From Saprospiraceae bacterium (lineage in GTDB: Bacteria > Bacteroidota > Bacteroidia > Chitinophagales > Saprospiraceae): 64,000 bases of DNA. Below are positions 36,346 through 45,089 of this stretch, piece by piece. Made by a program: the position numbers and the translations under genes. The notes beneath the pieces were generated by a model, which was given only the letters and a program-made list of their open reading frames with translations, searched no databases and was not told the origin of the DNA. The stretch lies in contig JAGQWZ010000094.1 of assembly GCA_020436835.1 (NCBI GenBank), positions 1 through 64,000 of the forward strand, in the 5' to 3' direction. Each line of letters starts with the position of its first letter. Position 1 is the stretch's first letter.

Positions 36346-36768
36346 TCATTGAGCATAATGAACAATTATTTCATTGTGTGGAAGTGTATATCCTTCATCT
36401 ACCAGCATGACCAGGATGGAGTCTCCAGCATGGCATTTGGACAGGACGTCTTCTACCGGTACCTCTTCGAATGTGTTGTCGGAAAAGGAAACTAAGGTAT
36501 TGCTTGCACCACGTCGGATCGCAAGTCTAAACTTGATTTGTCCGGTCGGTTGACACTGCTCTGAAGATAGAATAACTGTTTGTACGGTGAAAGACCCCGT
36601 TACATTGTAGTCAATGATACACTGGCCATACTCCGAATATTCATCTACGACCAGATGATCGTCTAAGAAGACAGCGACACAGCTGGAAGATGTTTTCTGG
36701 CAGAAAACAATGGAGGAGAAGACCAGGAAACTGCAGAAGAGGATTGCTTTTCGAATTTTAGCAGACAT
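36346..36768 (-). CDS. Small exported protein of unknown function
   Basis: 140 residues. Signal peptide to about residue 23 (SSIVFCQ). The mature protein is beta-rich with four cysteines (SSCVAVFL, GQCIIDYN, EQCQPTG, SKCHAG), which may form disulfides. No family recognised. It diverges from the membrane regulator gene. Its promoter (exact TACTTTTG at 36801-36794) lies next to phased repeats, so it is the most likely target of that regulator. Confidence 0.75.
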   Translation of the reverse strand: MSAKIRKAILFCSFLVFSSIVFCQKTSSSCVAVFLDDHLVVDEYSEYGQCIIDYNVTGSFTVQTVILSSEQCQPTGQIKFRLAIRRGASNTLVSFSDNTFEEVPVEDVLSKCHAGDSILVMLVDEGYTLPHNEIIVHYAQ

Positions 36769-36793
36769 TTTTCAAAGTTTTATTTATTCACTT

Positions 36794-36801
36794 CAAAAGT
36801 A
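36794..36801 (-). promoter_or_regulatory. -7 promoter element (TACTTTTG) for exported protein gene
   Basis: Exact TAnnTTTG match read on the minus strand. Transcription would start near 36788, about 20 nt before the ATG at 36768. Confidence 0.6.
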
Positions 36802-36832
36802 TTGTCGACTGTGATAAGGTAACTGAACGGAA

Positions 36833-36861
36833 GGTAAAAGAATGTAAATGATATGTAAATA
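36833..36861. promoter_or_regulatory. Phased direct repeats between regulator and exported protein genes
   Basis: GTAAA occurs at 36834, 36844 and 36855, spaced 10 and 11 bp. Read on the minus strand the units are (T/C)nTTTAC; the middle one is TCATTTAC. This resembles the TCATTAAC units at 14186-14228. A weaker copy (GGTAAC) lies at 36818. The array is upstream of the minus-strand -7 box at 36801 and between the two divergent genes. Confidence 0.5.
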
Positions 36862-36887
36862 GGGACTATTCCTATTGGGTTGATCGT

Positions 36888-36895
36888 TATTTTTG
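36888..36895 (+). promoter_or_regulatory. -7 promoter element (TATTTTTG) for membrane regulator gene
   Basis: Exact consensus match that ends 5 bp before the ATG at 36901. The transcript would start at about the first base of that codon, so this mRNA may have no leader. An earlier ATG at 36880 lies upstream of this box and is therefore unlikely to be the start. Confidence 0.45.
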
Positions 36896-36900
36896 ACAAT

Positions 36901-37785
36901 ATGCACAACTCTATATTCTCATTCTTTCTTATCCTGGCTTTTGGTTTTGCGTTGGAGATCAATGCGGATTCCAGCTGGACCTCTCATCAGGGTGAAGATT
37001 ATTTTTTTGAACGGGTGAACCTTGCTTTGAGGAAAGCGGCAGATCAATTATTAAATCTGGCAGGTGATTCCACGAGTATGATCCCACCGGTCAGACAAAT
37101 CATGCCGGCATCTTTCAGCTTAAGACTGGAGGGGAATATAGCATATGACAGTCTGCCTGACATCCTGGAAAATGCCTTGAGTACACATGGGATCAACATG
37201 CACTATTTGGTATCAATCAAGGATTGCGACGATGGGCAAGTCTTGTTGGGTTATAGTAGAAACGATCTGTATTCCAGTGTTCCCTGTGTGGGTCGTGATA
37301 GGTCAGAAAGGTGTTTTCAGCTTGACCTGATCTTTCCCTCTTCATTGGACCAGGGAAAGACGTCATCTTACGTGTACTATCTCGCATTAATCGGTTGTTT
37401 CTTGATCGGACTGATCTTTTATCAGAAAGTCAGGATTAACCCGGAAGAAAGAAGATCATCTCCAGAAAATAAAATCGATGGTGTTTGTTTTGGTAACACC
37501 ATTTTCGATTCTTCGAACCAGTTGGTAGTGGTGCATGGAACGGAAAAAACCCTCACGTTCAGAGAGTCTAAGTTGCTTAGCTATTTTTTGAAACATCAAA
37601 ATCAGTTATTGGAGCGAGACCAGATTTTGTCAGAAGTGTGGGGTGATGAGGGAATTTTGGTTGGACGAAGTCTCGACGTATTTGTGTCGCGATTGCGTAA
37701 ATTATTAAGATCAGACAATTCGGTGAAGATTACGAATGTACATGGTGTGGGCTACCGTTTTGAGGTAGGTAGAGATATGGTATAA
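36901..37785 (+). CDS. Membrane-anchored winged-helix regulator with periplasmic sensor
   Basis: 294 residues. N-terminal signal or anchor helix (about 5-18), a periplasmic domain (about 20-155), a membrane helix (about 158-175) and a cytoplasmic OmpR-type winged helix (about 198-290; LTFRESKLLSYFL, recognition helix GRSLDVFVSRLRKLL, VHGVGYRFEV). There is no receiver or kinase domain, so it is a one-component regulator like ToxR or CadC but with the opposite domain order. The periplasmic part resembles that of the histidine kinase at 12854-14128: FFERVNLALRKAADQL against FEEKVHIALRNVAQQI, and KDCDDGQVLLG against YDCDTDQMVYG. Three cysteines (109, 129, 138) may report redox state or form disulfides. 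Confidence 0.85.
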   Translation: MHNSIFSFFLILAFGFALEINADSSWTSHQGEDYFFERVNLALRKAADQLLNLAGDSTSMIPPVRQIMPASFSLRLEGNIAYDSLPDILENALSTHGINMHYLVSIKDCDDGQVLLGYSRNDLYSSVPCVGRDRSERCFQLDLIFPSSLDQGKTSSYVYYLALIGCFLIGLIFYQKVRINPEERRSSPENKIDGVCFGNTIFDSSNQLVVVHGTEKTLTFRESKLLSYFLKHQNQLLERDQILSEVWGDEGILVGRSLDVFVSRLRKLLRSDNSVKITNVHGVGYRFEVGRDMV

Positions 37786-37790
37786 AAAAA

Positions 37791-37812
37791 GGGCAAGCGT
37801 TGATGCCTGCCC
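37791..37812. terminator. Bidirectional terminator between regulator and atp operon
   Basis: GGGCAAGC-GTTGAT-GCCTGCCC is an eight-pair stem with one mismatch or G-U pair and a six-base loop. Read from the atp operon (minus strand) it is followed by seven T. On the plus strand it is followed by CTCCTTTATATTTTT. It lies between convergent stop codons at 37785 and 37837. Confidence 0.85.
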
Positions 37813-37836
37813 TCCTTTATATTTTTGATAGTCACA

Positions 37837-38730
37837 TTAGCCTCCAAGTGCGGCAGCTCCACCAACGATTTCTGAAATCTCGGATGTAATCGCTTCCTGA
37901 CGGGCTTTGTTGTAGCTTATTCTCAGGTCACGTAAGATTTCATCTGCATTCTCGGTAGCTTTATCCATGGCAGTCATTCGGGCACCATGTTCAGATGCAT
38001 GGGTATCCAGTAAATATCGATAGAACTGGGTCTGCAGAATACTAGGGATCAACTCACCCAGAAGCTCCTGTTCATTAGGTTCGAAAATGTAGTCTGCTCT
38101 GGTTTGTCTTTCATTATCACTTGACGCTTCTTGCGGTACAGGTAAAAATTGTTCCGCTTCCGAGTACTGCACTGCGGCATTCTTGAACCGGCCATAACAA
38201 ACCTCTATCGCATCATACTTACCCGATTCAAAATAGCTCATCAATAGATCGGGTACTTTGCTAACATTACTAAAACTCAGATCGGCGAAAAGATTTACAT
38301 AATCACTCAGTATACGATTACTTTTCATGTGCTTCCGGAAAAAATCATATCCTTTTTTTCCGATCGGTAGTATGTCTACTTTTTCTGCCTGGGCCTGAGC
38401 AGCATATTTCGTATCCATAAGCCCCTGTGCTGCCTTAATGATATTTGTGTTGAATGCGCCAGCCAATCCCCGATTACTGGTTACTACGACAATCAGCACT
38501 TTTTGTACATCACGACTGATTCCAAAAGAAGAACTACTGTCACCGCTACTGTTGGCGAGTATGTGCGCCAACATATCATTTAATTTATTGGCGTAGGGTC
38601 GCATTTTCACAATGGCATCCTGAGCTCTGCGCAGTTTGGCAGCTGATACCATTTTCATGGCCTTGGTGATCTGTTGGGTAGAGATCACCGATTTAATGCG
38701 CTCCCGTACTTCCTTTAAATTTGCACCCAT
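37837..38730 (-). CDS. atpG: ATP synthase F1 subunit gamma
   Basis: 297 residues. N-terminal coil NLKEVRERIKSVISTQQITKAMKMVSAAKLRRAQ and C-terminal coil RMTAMDKATENADEILRDLRISYNKARQEAITSEISEIVGGAAAL form the rotating central shaft. The middle has VTSNRGLAGAFN. Gene order and spacing place it last in the operon, 37 bp after atpA. A strong terminator follows. Confidence 0.97.
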   Translation of the reverse strand: MGANLKEVRERIKSVISTQQITKAMKMVSAAKLRRAQDAIVKMRPYANKLNDMLAHILANSSGDSSSSFGISRDVQKVLIVVVTSNRGLAGAFNTNIIKAAQGLMDTKYAAQAQAEKVDILPIGKKGYDFFRKHMKSNRILSDYVNLFADLSFSNVSKVPDLLMSYFESGKYDAIEVCYGRFKNAAVQYSEAEQFLPVPQEASSDNERQTRADYIFEPNEQELLGELIPSILQTQFYRYLLDTHASEHGARMTAMDKATENADEILRDLRISYNKARQEAITSEISEIVGGAAALGG

Positions 38731-38767
38731 AAGATTATTTTACCTGGTCAAAAGATCTGGAGATTAA

Positions 38768-40369
38768 TTAGGCGTATTGTTTGGCGATTTCGGCCGATAG
38801 TGTTTTTAACGTATTGGTTGCTTCGTCTGTCAACTTGCCGGCTCTAAATTCCTTAAGCACCTCAGGATGTCTTTGGCTTAGAGTATCCAGAAATTGTTCT
38901 TCAAATTCTCTTACCTTATCTAATGGTACATTTCTTAAAAGTCCATTGGTACCTAGATAGATGATGGCGACTTGTTTTTCAACAGGTACCGGTGAATACT
39001 GAGGTTGTTTCAATACCTCAACGTTTCGTGCTCCTTTCTGTAGAACCGCTTTTGTCGCGGCATCGAGATCACTACCGAATTTGGCAAATGCCTCCAGTTC
39101 CCGATATTGGGCCTGATCAAGCTTCAATGTACCGGCTACTTTCTTCATCGACTTGATCTGGGCAGAACCACCCACTCGAGATACGGAGATACCTACGTTA
39201 ATTGCTGGCCGGATACCGGAGTTAAATAAATTAGACTCCAGAAATATCTGACCATCAGTAATAGAAATAACATTCGTGGGAATGTAAGCAGACACGTCGC
39301 CGGCCTGGGTTTCAATGATTGGCAATGCAGTCAATGAACCACCTCCTTTAACCAATGGCTGGCCATTTTCATCTTTTGCATTCTGGAGCGATTCAGGAAG
39401 ATCGTTCATATTGCGAGCGATGTCATCGTTTGCAATGATTTTTGCTGCCCGTTCCAGAAGCCGTGAGTGTAGATAGAATACGTCACCAGGATAAGCCTCT
39501 CTGCCCGGTGGTCTCCTTAACAACAACGATACCTCACGATAAGCCACGGCTTGTTTTGACAGATCATCATAGATAATTAGTGCTGGCCTACCGGTGTCAC
39601 GGAAGAATTCGCCAAGAGCCGCTCCGGCAAAAGGTGAATAAAACTGCAGAGGTGCCGGATCGGAGGCAGAAGCGGAAACGATGACTGTATAGTCCATTGC
39701 ACCCCTGTCCTGTAAAACTTTCGCAACCTGGGCCACTGTTGAAGCTTTCTGCCCGGAAGCAACGTAAATACAAAATACCGGCTCACCTCTCTCATAGAAT
39801 TCCTTTTGGTTGATGATGGTGTCGATGGCGATGGCTGTTTTACCAGTCTGCCGGTCACCAATAATTAGTTCGCGTTGTCCGCGGCCGATAGGAATCATGG
39901 AGTCAATCGCTTTGATACCTGTTTGTAGTGGTTCACTTACCGGTTGCCGGTAGATAACCCCGGGAGCTTTTCTTTCCAGCGGCATTGGGTATTTCTTACC
40001 ACTGATTGGACCTTTCCCATCGATGGGTTCGCCCAATGGATTTACTACCCGACCCAGGAAACCCTCGCCGACATCAATTGATGCGATCTGCCCGGTTCTT
40101 TTTACCGAAGACCCTTCCTTAATCCCATCTCCTGATCCCAGGAGTACCACCCCGACGTTATCTTCTTCGAGGTTAAGCGCAATTGCCTGGGTACCATTAT
40201 CAAACTGGACCAGTTCACCGGCCTGAACCTGACTCAATCCATATACGCGGGCAATTCCATCACCCACTTGCAGTACGGTCCCAACTTCTTCCAGTTCGGC
40301 TTCAGTTTTGAATCCTGAAAGTTCCTGTTTCAGAATTGCTGATATTTCATCCGGCTTTACATCAACCAT
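38768..40369 (-). CDS. atpA: ATP synthase F1 subunit alpha
   Basis: 533 residues. Non-catalytic nucleotide-binding subunit of F1 with P-loop GDRQTGKT (171-178), [10 protein letters not shown]-type switch ([16 protein letters not shown]), and the ATP-synthase signature around [18 protein letters not shown]-terminal beta-barrel contains [11 protein letters not shown]. It lies 31 bp after atpH. Confidence 0.98.
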   Translation of the reverse strand: MVDVKPDEISAILKQELSGFKTEAELEEVGTVLQVGDGIARVYGLSQVQAGELVQFDNGTQAIALNLEEDNVGVVLLGSGDGIKEGSSVKRTGQIASIDVGEGFLGRVVNPLGEPIDGKGPISGKKYPMPLERKAPGVIYRQPVSEPLQTGIKAIDSMIPIGRGQRELIIGDRQTGKTAIAIDTIINQKEFYERGEPVFCIYVASGQKASTVAQVAKVLQDRGAMDYTVIVSASASDPAPLQFYSPFAGAALGEFFRDTGRPALIIYDDLSKQAVAYREVSLLLRRPPGREAYPGDVFYLHSRLLERAAKIIANDDIARNMNDLPESLQNAKDENGQPLVKGGGSLTALPIIETQAGDVSAYIPTNVISITDGQIFLESNLFNSGIRPAINVGISVSRVGGSAQIKSMKKVAGTLKLDQAQYRELEAFAKFGSDLDAATKAVLQKGARNVEVLKQPQYSPVPVEKQVAIIYLGTNGLLRNVPLDKVREFEEQFLDTLSQRHPEVLKEFRAGKLTDEATNTLKTLSAEIAKQYA

Positions 40370-40400
40370 TTTTTCCTTGTTTTTTTAAATTTTCATTTAA

Positions 40401-40940
40401 TTAATTGCTAAACTGCTTCCGTAAATCTTTCAGCTTGGTGGCAATACTGGAGTCGTATTGTTTTCCCTCAAACTGGAGTGTAAAACCTCCCAGAAGTGAA
40501 GGATCGACCGATACTTCTAACTCCAGGTTTTTATTTACATCCGGTGATGCTGCTAATTTTTCCCTGATTGTAGCTAATGCATCATCACTCAGGGCAACCG
40601 CAGTTTTGATATAGACAGTTGAAATCTGTTTGTAGTCTTTGTATTGTTCAATAAATGAATCCACGATTTCCGGCAGATGATCTTCTCTGCCTTTTCGAGT
40701 CATAATTTCAAAAAAAGCAGTCGTGGTCTTTTGAATTTTGCCGGAAAATATCTTTCTGAAGATGGACAGTTTCTTGTCCATGGAAACGATAGGACTCTTA
40801 ATTAACAAATAGAGGTCACGCGATTTTAGTGCAGCTTTGATGTAATTCATGTCCTCTAGAACGGCATCTACTTCGTTTCTTTCGATGGCTAAATCCAGTA
40901 GTGATTTTGCATAACGACCTGCGATTCTTTGTACTGACAT
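40401..40940 (-). CDS. atpH: ATP synthase F1 subunit delta
   Basis: 179 residues. N-terminal helical bundle begins MSVQRIAGRYAKSLLDLAIERN; the C-terminal part has the typical VDPSLLGGFTLQFEGKQYDSSIATKLKDLRKQF. It fixes F1 to the peripheral stalk. It lies 11 bp after atpF in the usual order. Confidence 0.95.
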   Translation of the reverse strand: MSVQRIAGRYAKSLLDLAIERNEVDAVLEDMNYIKAALKSRDLYLLIKSPIVSMDKKLSIFRKIFSGKIQKTTTAFFEIMTRKGREDHLPEIVDSFIEQYKDYKQISTVYIKTAVALSDDALATIREKLAASPDVNKNLELEVSVDPSLLGGFTLQFEGKQYDSSIATKLKDLRKQFSN

Positions 40941-40951
40941 TTCAGATAGTT

Positions 40952-41470
40952 TTAGGAGAGATTAAGGTCGTTAATCAGGTTGTTGACAAGCTTTTTCTGG
41001 CTTTCCTTGTCCTTTAATTCTTCTTTGAGCAATCTTTCGGTAATGTCGATTGCCAGCTGACCCGCCTGATTCTTTACCTCAGTAATTGCGTGTTTCTTCT
41101 GGTTTTCAATTTCCAGTTTAGCTTGCTCAAGAATTTTACTTGCCTCTGCCTTTGCTCCTTCCCGGGCTTCTTTCACAATACCATCACCAGTTTCTTTGGC
41201 TTCCCGCAGCATGCGACTTCTTTCTTCCCGGGCTTGAGCGAGCAGTGCTTCATTTTCGGCCTGCATTTTTGCCATCTCCTCCCTCGTGCGCACGGCTTCG
41301 TCCAGCGCTCCCTGGATGTCATCTTCTCTTTTCTTGAGTGCTTCTGCAATCGGGCGGAACGCAAACCGGCCCACAATGATCCAGAAAAGAGCAAAAATCA
41401 CACATGACCAAAAGAATAAGCCAAACTCCGGCTTGATCACACTAAAATCAGCTAAAAAAATCATGGACAT
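40952..41470 (-). CDS. atpF: ATP synthase Fo subunit b
   Basis: 172 residues. One N-terminal membrane helix (about 15-35, FGLFFWSCVIFALFWIIVG) and a long charged coiled coil (about 40-160) with RFAFRPIAEALKKRED at the junction. It forms the peripheral stalk that holds the stator. It lies 88 bp after atpE. Confidence 0.96.
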   Translation of the reverse strand: MSMIFLADFSVIKPEFGLFFWSCVIFALFWIIVGRFAFRPIAEALKKREDDIQGALDEAVRTREEMAKMQAENEALLAQAREERSRMLREAKETGDGIVKEAREGAKAEASKILEQAKLEIENQKKHAITEVKNQAGQLAIDITERLLKEELKDKESQKKLVNNLINDLNLS

Positions 41471-41558
41471 CTCTCTTTATTAGTTGAATTTGTTTTTCTC
41501 ATTTAAGGGAGAAGCCGGTTCAACCAACCGTTGATGACCGGCTTCTCAAATCTTTCTG

Positions 41559-41783
<225 letters not shown>

Positions 41784-41800
41784 TTAGTTTATATAGTGAA

Positions 41801-43069
41801 TTAATGATGATGTTCTTCAATGGCTGCGCCAATATATGATGCAGTCAAGATGGTAAAAACAAATGCTTGAATAAATGCCACCAAAAGTTCGATGGACATC
41901 ATAAATATCGTCAGGGGTACCGAAACCACTGCTCCCAAAGAAGCTCCTCCAATACTTGCACCCGAATTACCAAAAATGAAAATGAGACCAATAAAGCTCA
42001 GTACGACAATGTGGCCAGCGGTAATGTTGGCGAAAAGTCGTAGCATCAAGGTGAATGGCTTTATAAATAATCCCAGGATCTCAACCGGAGTAATAATCAC
42101 CGCCTTAATGGCAGCCGGGACACCGGGCATCCACAACACGTGTTTCCAATAATCTTTCTTCCCGTTTAAATTCACTACAAAGAATGTGAATAAAGCCAGG
42201 GCCATCGTGAATGCAAGGTTTCCGGTAACGTTGGAATTTCCCAGGAAAGGAATCTGTCCAAATAGATTCAGTCCGAGAATAAAGAAAAAGAGTGCCATGA
42301 GAAATGGCTGGTACTTTGCATAGTACTTCTCTCCCAGAAAAGGCTTTGCTACTTCATCCTGTATGAAGAGAAACATGGGTTCCATAAAGGACTGCAAACC
42401 CTTGGGAGCTTTACCTTCTCGATCTTTGTACCCTCTGGCCACTGCAAAAAACACCCAGGCCAGGAAGGCGAAAACCAGGAAAAGAGAAACTACATTCTTT
42501 GTCAGGGAGAAATCGTAAAAGGAGGTGATCCCTCCGCCGAATAAGCCCCCATCCATCGTACTTCTGCTCTCCAATTTATACGGATGCCCATCGTAGCATA
42601 CATAACTGTCTTCTCCCTGGTGGGCAATTCCTCCAATTTCCACCTCCTCATTTGGAAAAGAAGGGTCAGCCACTCTCTTTACAGAACCTCCATCCAGCAC
42701 ATAGCCCTTGTATGCTTTGTGTCCTTCTCCGTGTCCCTGAAAATCAAAATCAAACCGACCGGAAGAAAAGATATCCAATCCATGATCAGGGGCATATAAA
42801 ATGCAGGGCAAAGGAAAATTAAAAGGTCCGATCGAATAGACATTGGGATTGCCGATATGATGGAAAGCTGTGTTGGCCGGATCAAACTCTTCCTCATGAT
42901 GGCCTAAGTGAGCACATAGATCTCCTTCATGGTGATCCATTTCATTGTGCGTTACCTCTTCATGATCGGAATTCTGATTTTCATGCTGTCCGAAATTAGG
43001 GTGTATTACCACTAACGACAATAATGCTGAAAACCAGAATTTGATGGGAAATTTTCTTTTAAAATCCAT
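41801..43069 (-). CDS. atpB: ATP synthase Fo subunit a with periplasmic N-terminal extension
   Basis: 422 residues; the core (about 190-422) has the essential arginine in TLMLRLFANITAGHIV and ends YIGAAIEEHHH. The N-terminal 190 residues are extra relative to the 271-residue E. coli subunit: a signal-like helix (about 10-26) and a histidine- and acid-rich stretch (HEEVTHNEMDHHEGDLCAHLGHHEEE). Extended a subunits are usual in Bacteroidota. It is the first gene of atpBEFHAG, behind an exact -7 box. No atpI/atpZ gene is found before it, and atpD/atpC must lie elsewhere. Confidence 0.96.
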   Translation of the reverse strand: MDFKRKFPIKFWFSALLSLVVIHPNFGQHENQNSDHEEVTHNEMDHHEGDLCAHLGHHEEEFDPANTAFHHIGNPNVYSIGPFNFPLPCILYAPDHGLDIFSSGRFDFDFQGHGEGHKAYKGYVLDGGSVKRVADPSFPNEEVEIGGIAHQGEDSYVCYDGHPYKLESRSTMDGGLFGGGITSFYDFSLTKNVVSLFLVFAFLAWVFFAVARGYKDREGKAPKGLQSFMEPMFLFIQDEVAKPFLGEKYYAKYQPFLMALFFFILGLNLFGQIPFLGNSNVTGNLAFTMALALFTFFVVNLNGKKDYWKHVLWMPGVPAAIKAVIITPVEILGLFIKPFTLMLRLFANITAGHIVVLSFIGLIFIFGNSGASIGGASLGAVVSVPLTIFMMSIELLVAFIQAFVFTILTASYIGAAIEEHHH

Positions 43070-43100
43070 AGGTGTTTTGACCCTGCCTTAAAATTCGGCA

Positions 43101-43108
43101 CAAAGGTA
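43101..43108 (-). promoter_or_regulatory. -7 promoter element (TACCTTTG) for the atp operon
   Basis: Exact consensus match on the minus strand. Transcription would begin near 43095, giving a leader of about 26 nt before atpB. Confidence 0.65.
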
Positions 43109-43271
43109 TGATTTTAACCCTTTTATCGTAATCTTCCCCTTTCTTTTTTGTATCCCGGAGTGAAAAAATAAGATAATCAAACCGAAGAAAATTACCGGAC
43201 TCATAGAAAATCGAAGCAGGAATATTTAGTAGGAGCAGCAATGCCGAACAACTTCAGACTTGTGCAGCCAA

Positions 43272-44906
43272 TTAGCTAAGATATTTTCCGACAATGGGCA
43301 TCCGCCTTCCCATGCCAAAGGCTTTCGAAGAAACCCTTAAAACGGGAGGAGTCTGGAATCGTTTAAATTCGTTGATATTTACTAATCGTAAAATTCGATT
43401 CACGAGGGCTTCATCATAACCCATGTCAATGATTTCTCTTGGTCCCAATTCTTTTTCGATGTATTCGTACAGAATGACATCCAGACTTTCATAATCAGGC
43501 AGTGAATCTGAATCTTTCTGATTCGGACGTAGCTCTGCACTTGGTGGTTTAACTATTGTATTATGGGGAATGATTTCCTTATCCCGGTTTATATACCTCG
43601 AGAGGGCAAATACTTCCGTTTTATAAAGATCTCCAATGACACTTAATCCACCTGCCATGTCACCATATAAGGTACCGTAGCCGACTGCTGCTTCGCTCTT
43701 GTTAGATGTGTTTAAGAGGATGTGGCCAAATTTATTTGACATTGCCATCAGTATTATACCGCGACAGCGGGCCTGAATATTTTCTTCGGTCACATCGAAG
43801 GGTAGGTCTGCAAATATTGGCTTAAGAGTTTCTTTGAATGCCTGATAAGTTTCCTCGATCGGAACGATGTCATATTGTAACCCCAGATTTTTGGCCAAGG
43901 TTATGGCATCATCTATAGAATGTTGGGAAGAATATTCGGAAGGCATCAAAACCACCCTCACATTCTCCTCCCCTAACGCATGGGCAGCCAGAACGGCAGT
44001 TAATGCGGAATCTATCCCTCCACTCAGCCCGAGAATAGCTTTCTTGAAACCGAGTTTGCCGAAATAATCCTTTATTCCCAATGATATAGCCTCGTAGATC
44101 AGTTTCAATTTTTCTTTAGGTTGCAGGATGTCTTTGCTATGCTGACTTATCTCATCCAGTTCAAATACCTGCACCATTTCACGGAAGTAAGGGAGCTCCA
44201 CGACATGGCCTGTAGGTGAAATTGCCATAGAACCGCCATCGAAGATTATTTCGGTTTGTGCCCCCACATTATTGACATAGAAGATAGGCAATTTGTAACG
44301 AAGAGCGTTTTCACGAATGACATCTACCCGCTCCTGACTATGGGTATAGGAAAAGGGTGAAGCGGAGATATTGATCATGAGGTCCGGTTGTTCCGGCAGC
44401 ATTTCATCCATGGGACAAATGGTGTAAAGGGGGTTTTCATTCCCAATATTCCATAGGTCTTCGCATATGGTCAGTGCAATCCGTTTACCCTTGTAGATGA
44501 ACGTGTGAAATTCTTCCGCGGGTTCAAAATATCGGTCTTCGTCAAAGATGTCATATGTCGGCAACAAAGTCTTTTTTGCCTGGTGAATGATCTTTCCATC
44601 TACCAACACGAATGCACTATTGTGCAGGTCCTTTCCTTCTATCCTCGGATTGACAGCAGGACTGCCAACGATGATGGCGATGTCATGGGCCACCTTTGCG
44701 AGGGTGTCTACACTCTCCTGTGCCCTGCGAATAAAATCTCTGAACTCAAGGAAGTCACGAGGTGGGTAGCCACAGGTGGCCAATTCACCGAAACAGACCA
44801 TATCGGCACCCTGTTTCTTCGCTTCTTCGACTGCACTCAGCATTTTTTGCAGATTACCTTCAAAGTTGCCAATGTGATAATTTAGTTGTGCAAGGGCAAT
44901 GCGCAT
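43272..44906 (-). CDS. nadE: Glutamine-dependent NAD+ synthetase
   Basis: 544 residues from the ATG at 44906. The frame continues to an ATG at 44978, but an exact -7 box at 44949-44942 lies between, and homologues begin MRIALAQLN. N-terminal glutaminase (nitrilase fold) with the E-K-C triad in CFGELATCGYPPRD, AKKTLLPTYDIFDE and ALTICEDLWN. C-terminal synthetase with P-loop LGLSGGIDSALTAVLAAHA and NKSEAAVGYGTLYGD. It makes NAD from deamido-NAD using glutamine as ammonia source. nadC, an earlier step, is coded at 48988. Confidence 0.97.
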   Translation of the reverse strand: MRIALAQLNYHIGNFEGNLQKMLSAVEEAKKQGADMVCFGELATCGYPPRDFLEFRDFIRRAQESVDTLAKVAHDIAIIVGSPAVNPRIEGKDLHNSAFVLVDGKIIHQAKKTLLPTYDIFDEDRYFEPAEEFHTFIYKGKRIALTICEDLWNIGNENPLYTICPMDEMLPEQPDLMINISASPFSYTHSQERVDVIRENALRYKLPIFYVNNVGAQTEIIFDGGSMAISPTGHVVELPYFREMVQVFELDEISQHSKDILQPKEKLKLIYEAISLGIKDYFGKLGFKKAILGLSGGIDSALTAVLAAHALGEENVRVVLMPSEYSSQHSIDDAITLAKNLGLQYDIVPIEETYQAFKETLKPIFADLPFDVTEENIQARCRGIILMAMSNKFGHILLNTSNKSEAAVGYGTLYGDMAGGLSVIGDLYKTEVFALSRYINRDKEIIPHNTIVKPPSAELRPNQKDSDSLPDYESLDVILYEYIEKELGPREIIDMGYDEALVNRILRLVNINEFKRFQTPPVLRVSSKAFGMGRRMPIVGKYLS

Positions 44907-44941
44907 AATCAGATCAACAAGGATTAAGGGTCCAAAAATCG

Positions 44942-44949
44942 CAAATATA
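44942..44949 (-). promoter_or_regulatory. -7 promoter element (TATATTTG) for nadE
   Basis: Exact match on the minus strand, 36 bp before the ATG at 44906. It decides the nadE start against the upstream in-frame ATG at 44978. Confidence 0.55.
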
Positions 44950-45051
44950 TAGATATAAAGCCTGTGGCTGATTTCCAAATAGTTGGGTCTTCAACCTAAA
45001 AATAGGTCTGAACTTGCCCCTCATATATAAAAAAGGTATATGAATCTTTTG

Positions 45052-45059
45052 TAGTTTTG
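45052..45059 (+). promoter_or_regulatory. -7 promoter element (TAGTTTTG) for dnaX
   Basis: Exact consensus match. Transcription would begin near 45065, 25 nt before the ATG at 45090. The TTG at 45057 falls inside the element and cannot be the start. Confidence 0.55.
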
Positions 45060-45089
45060 GGCACTGCACTAAGACAATCTAGAATCCGG

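Noticed and set aside
43059-43241. 60-residue minus-strand frame before atpB as a possible atpI or atpZ
   Set aside because: It spans the exact -7 box of the atp operon, has no paired membrane helices and shows no AtpI/AtpZ features.
44907-44978. Longer nadE start at 44978
   Set aside because: An exact promoter element lies between the two starts, and homologues begin at the internal methionine.
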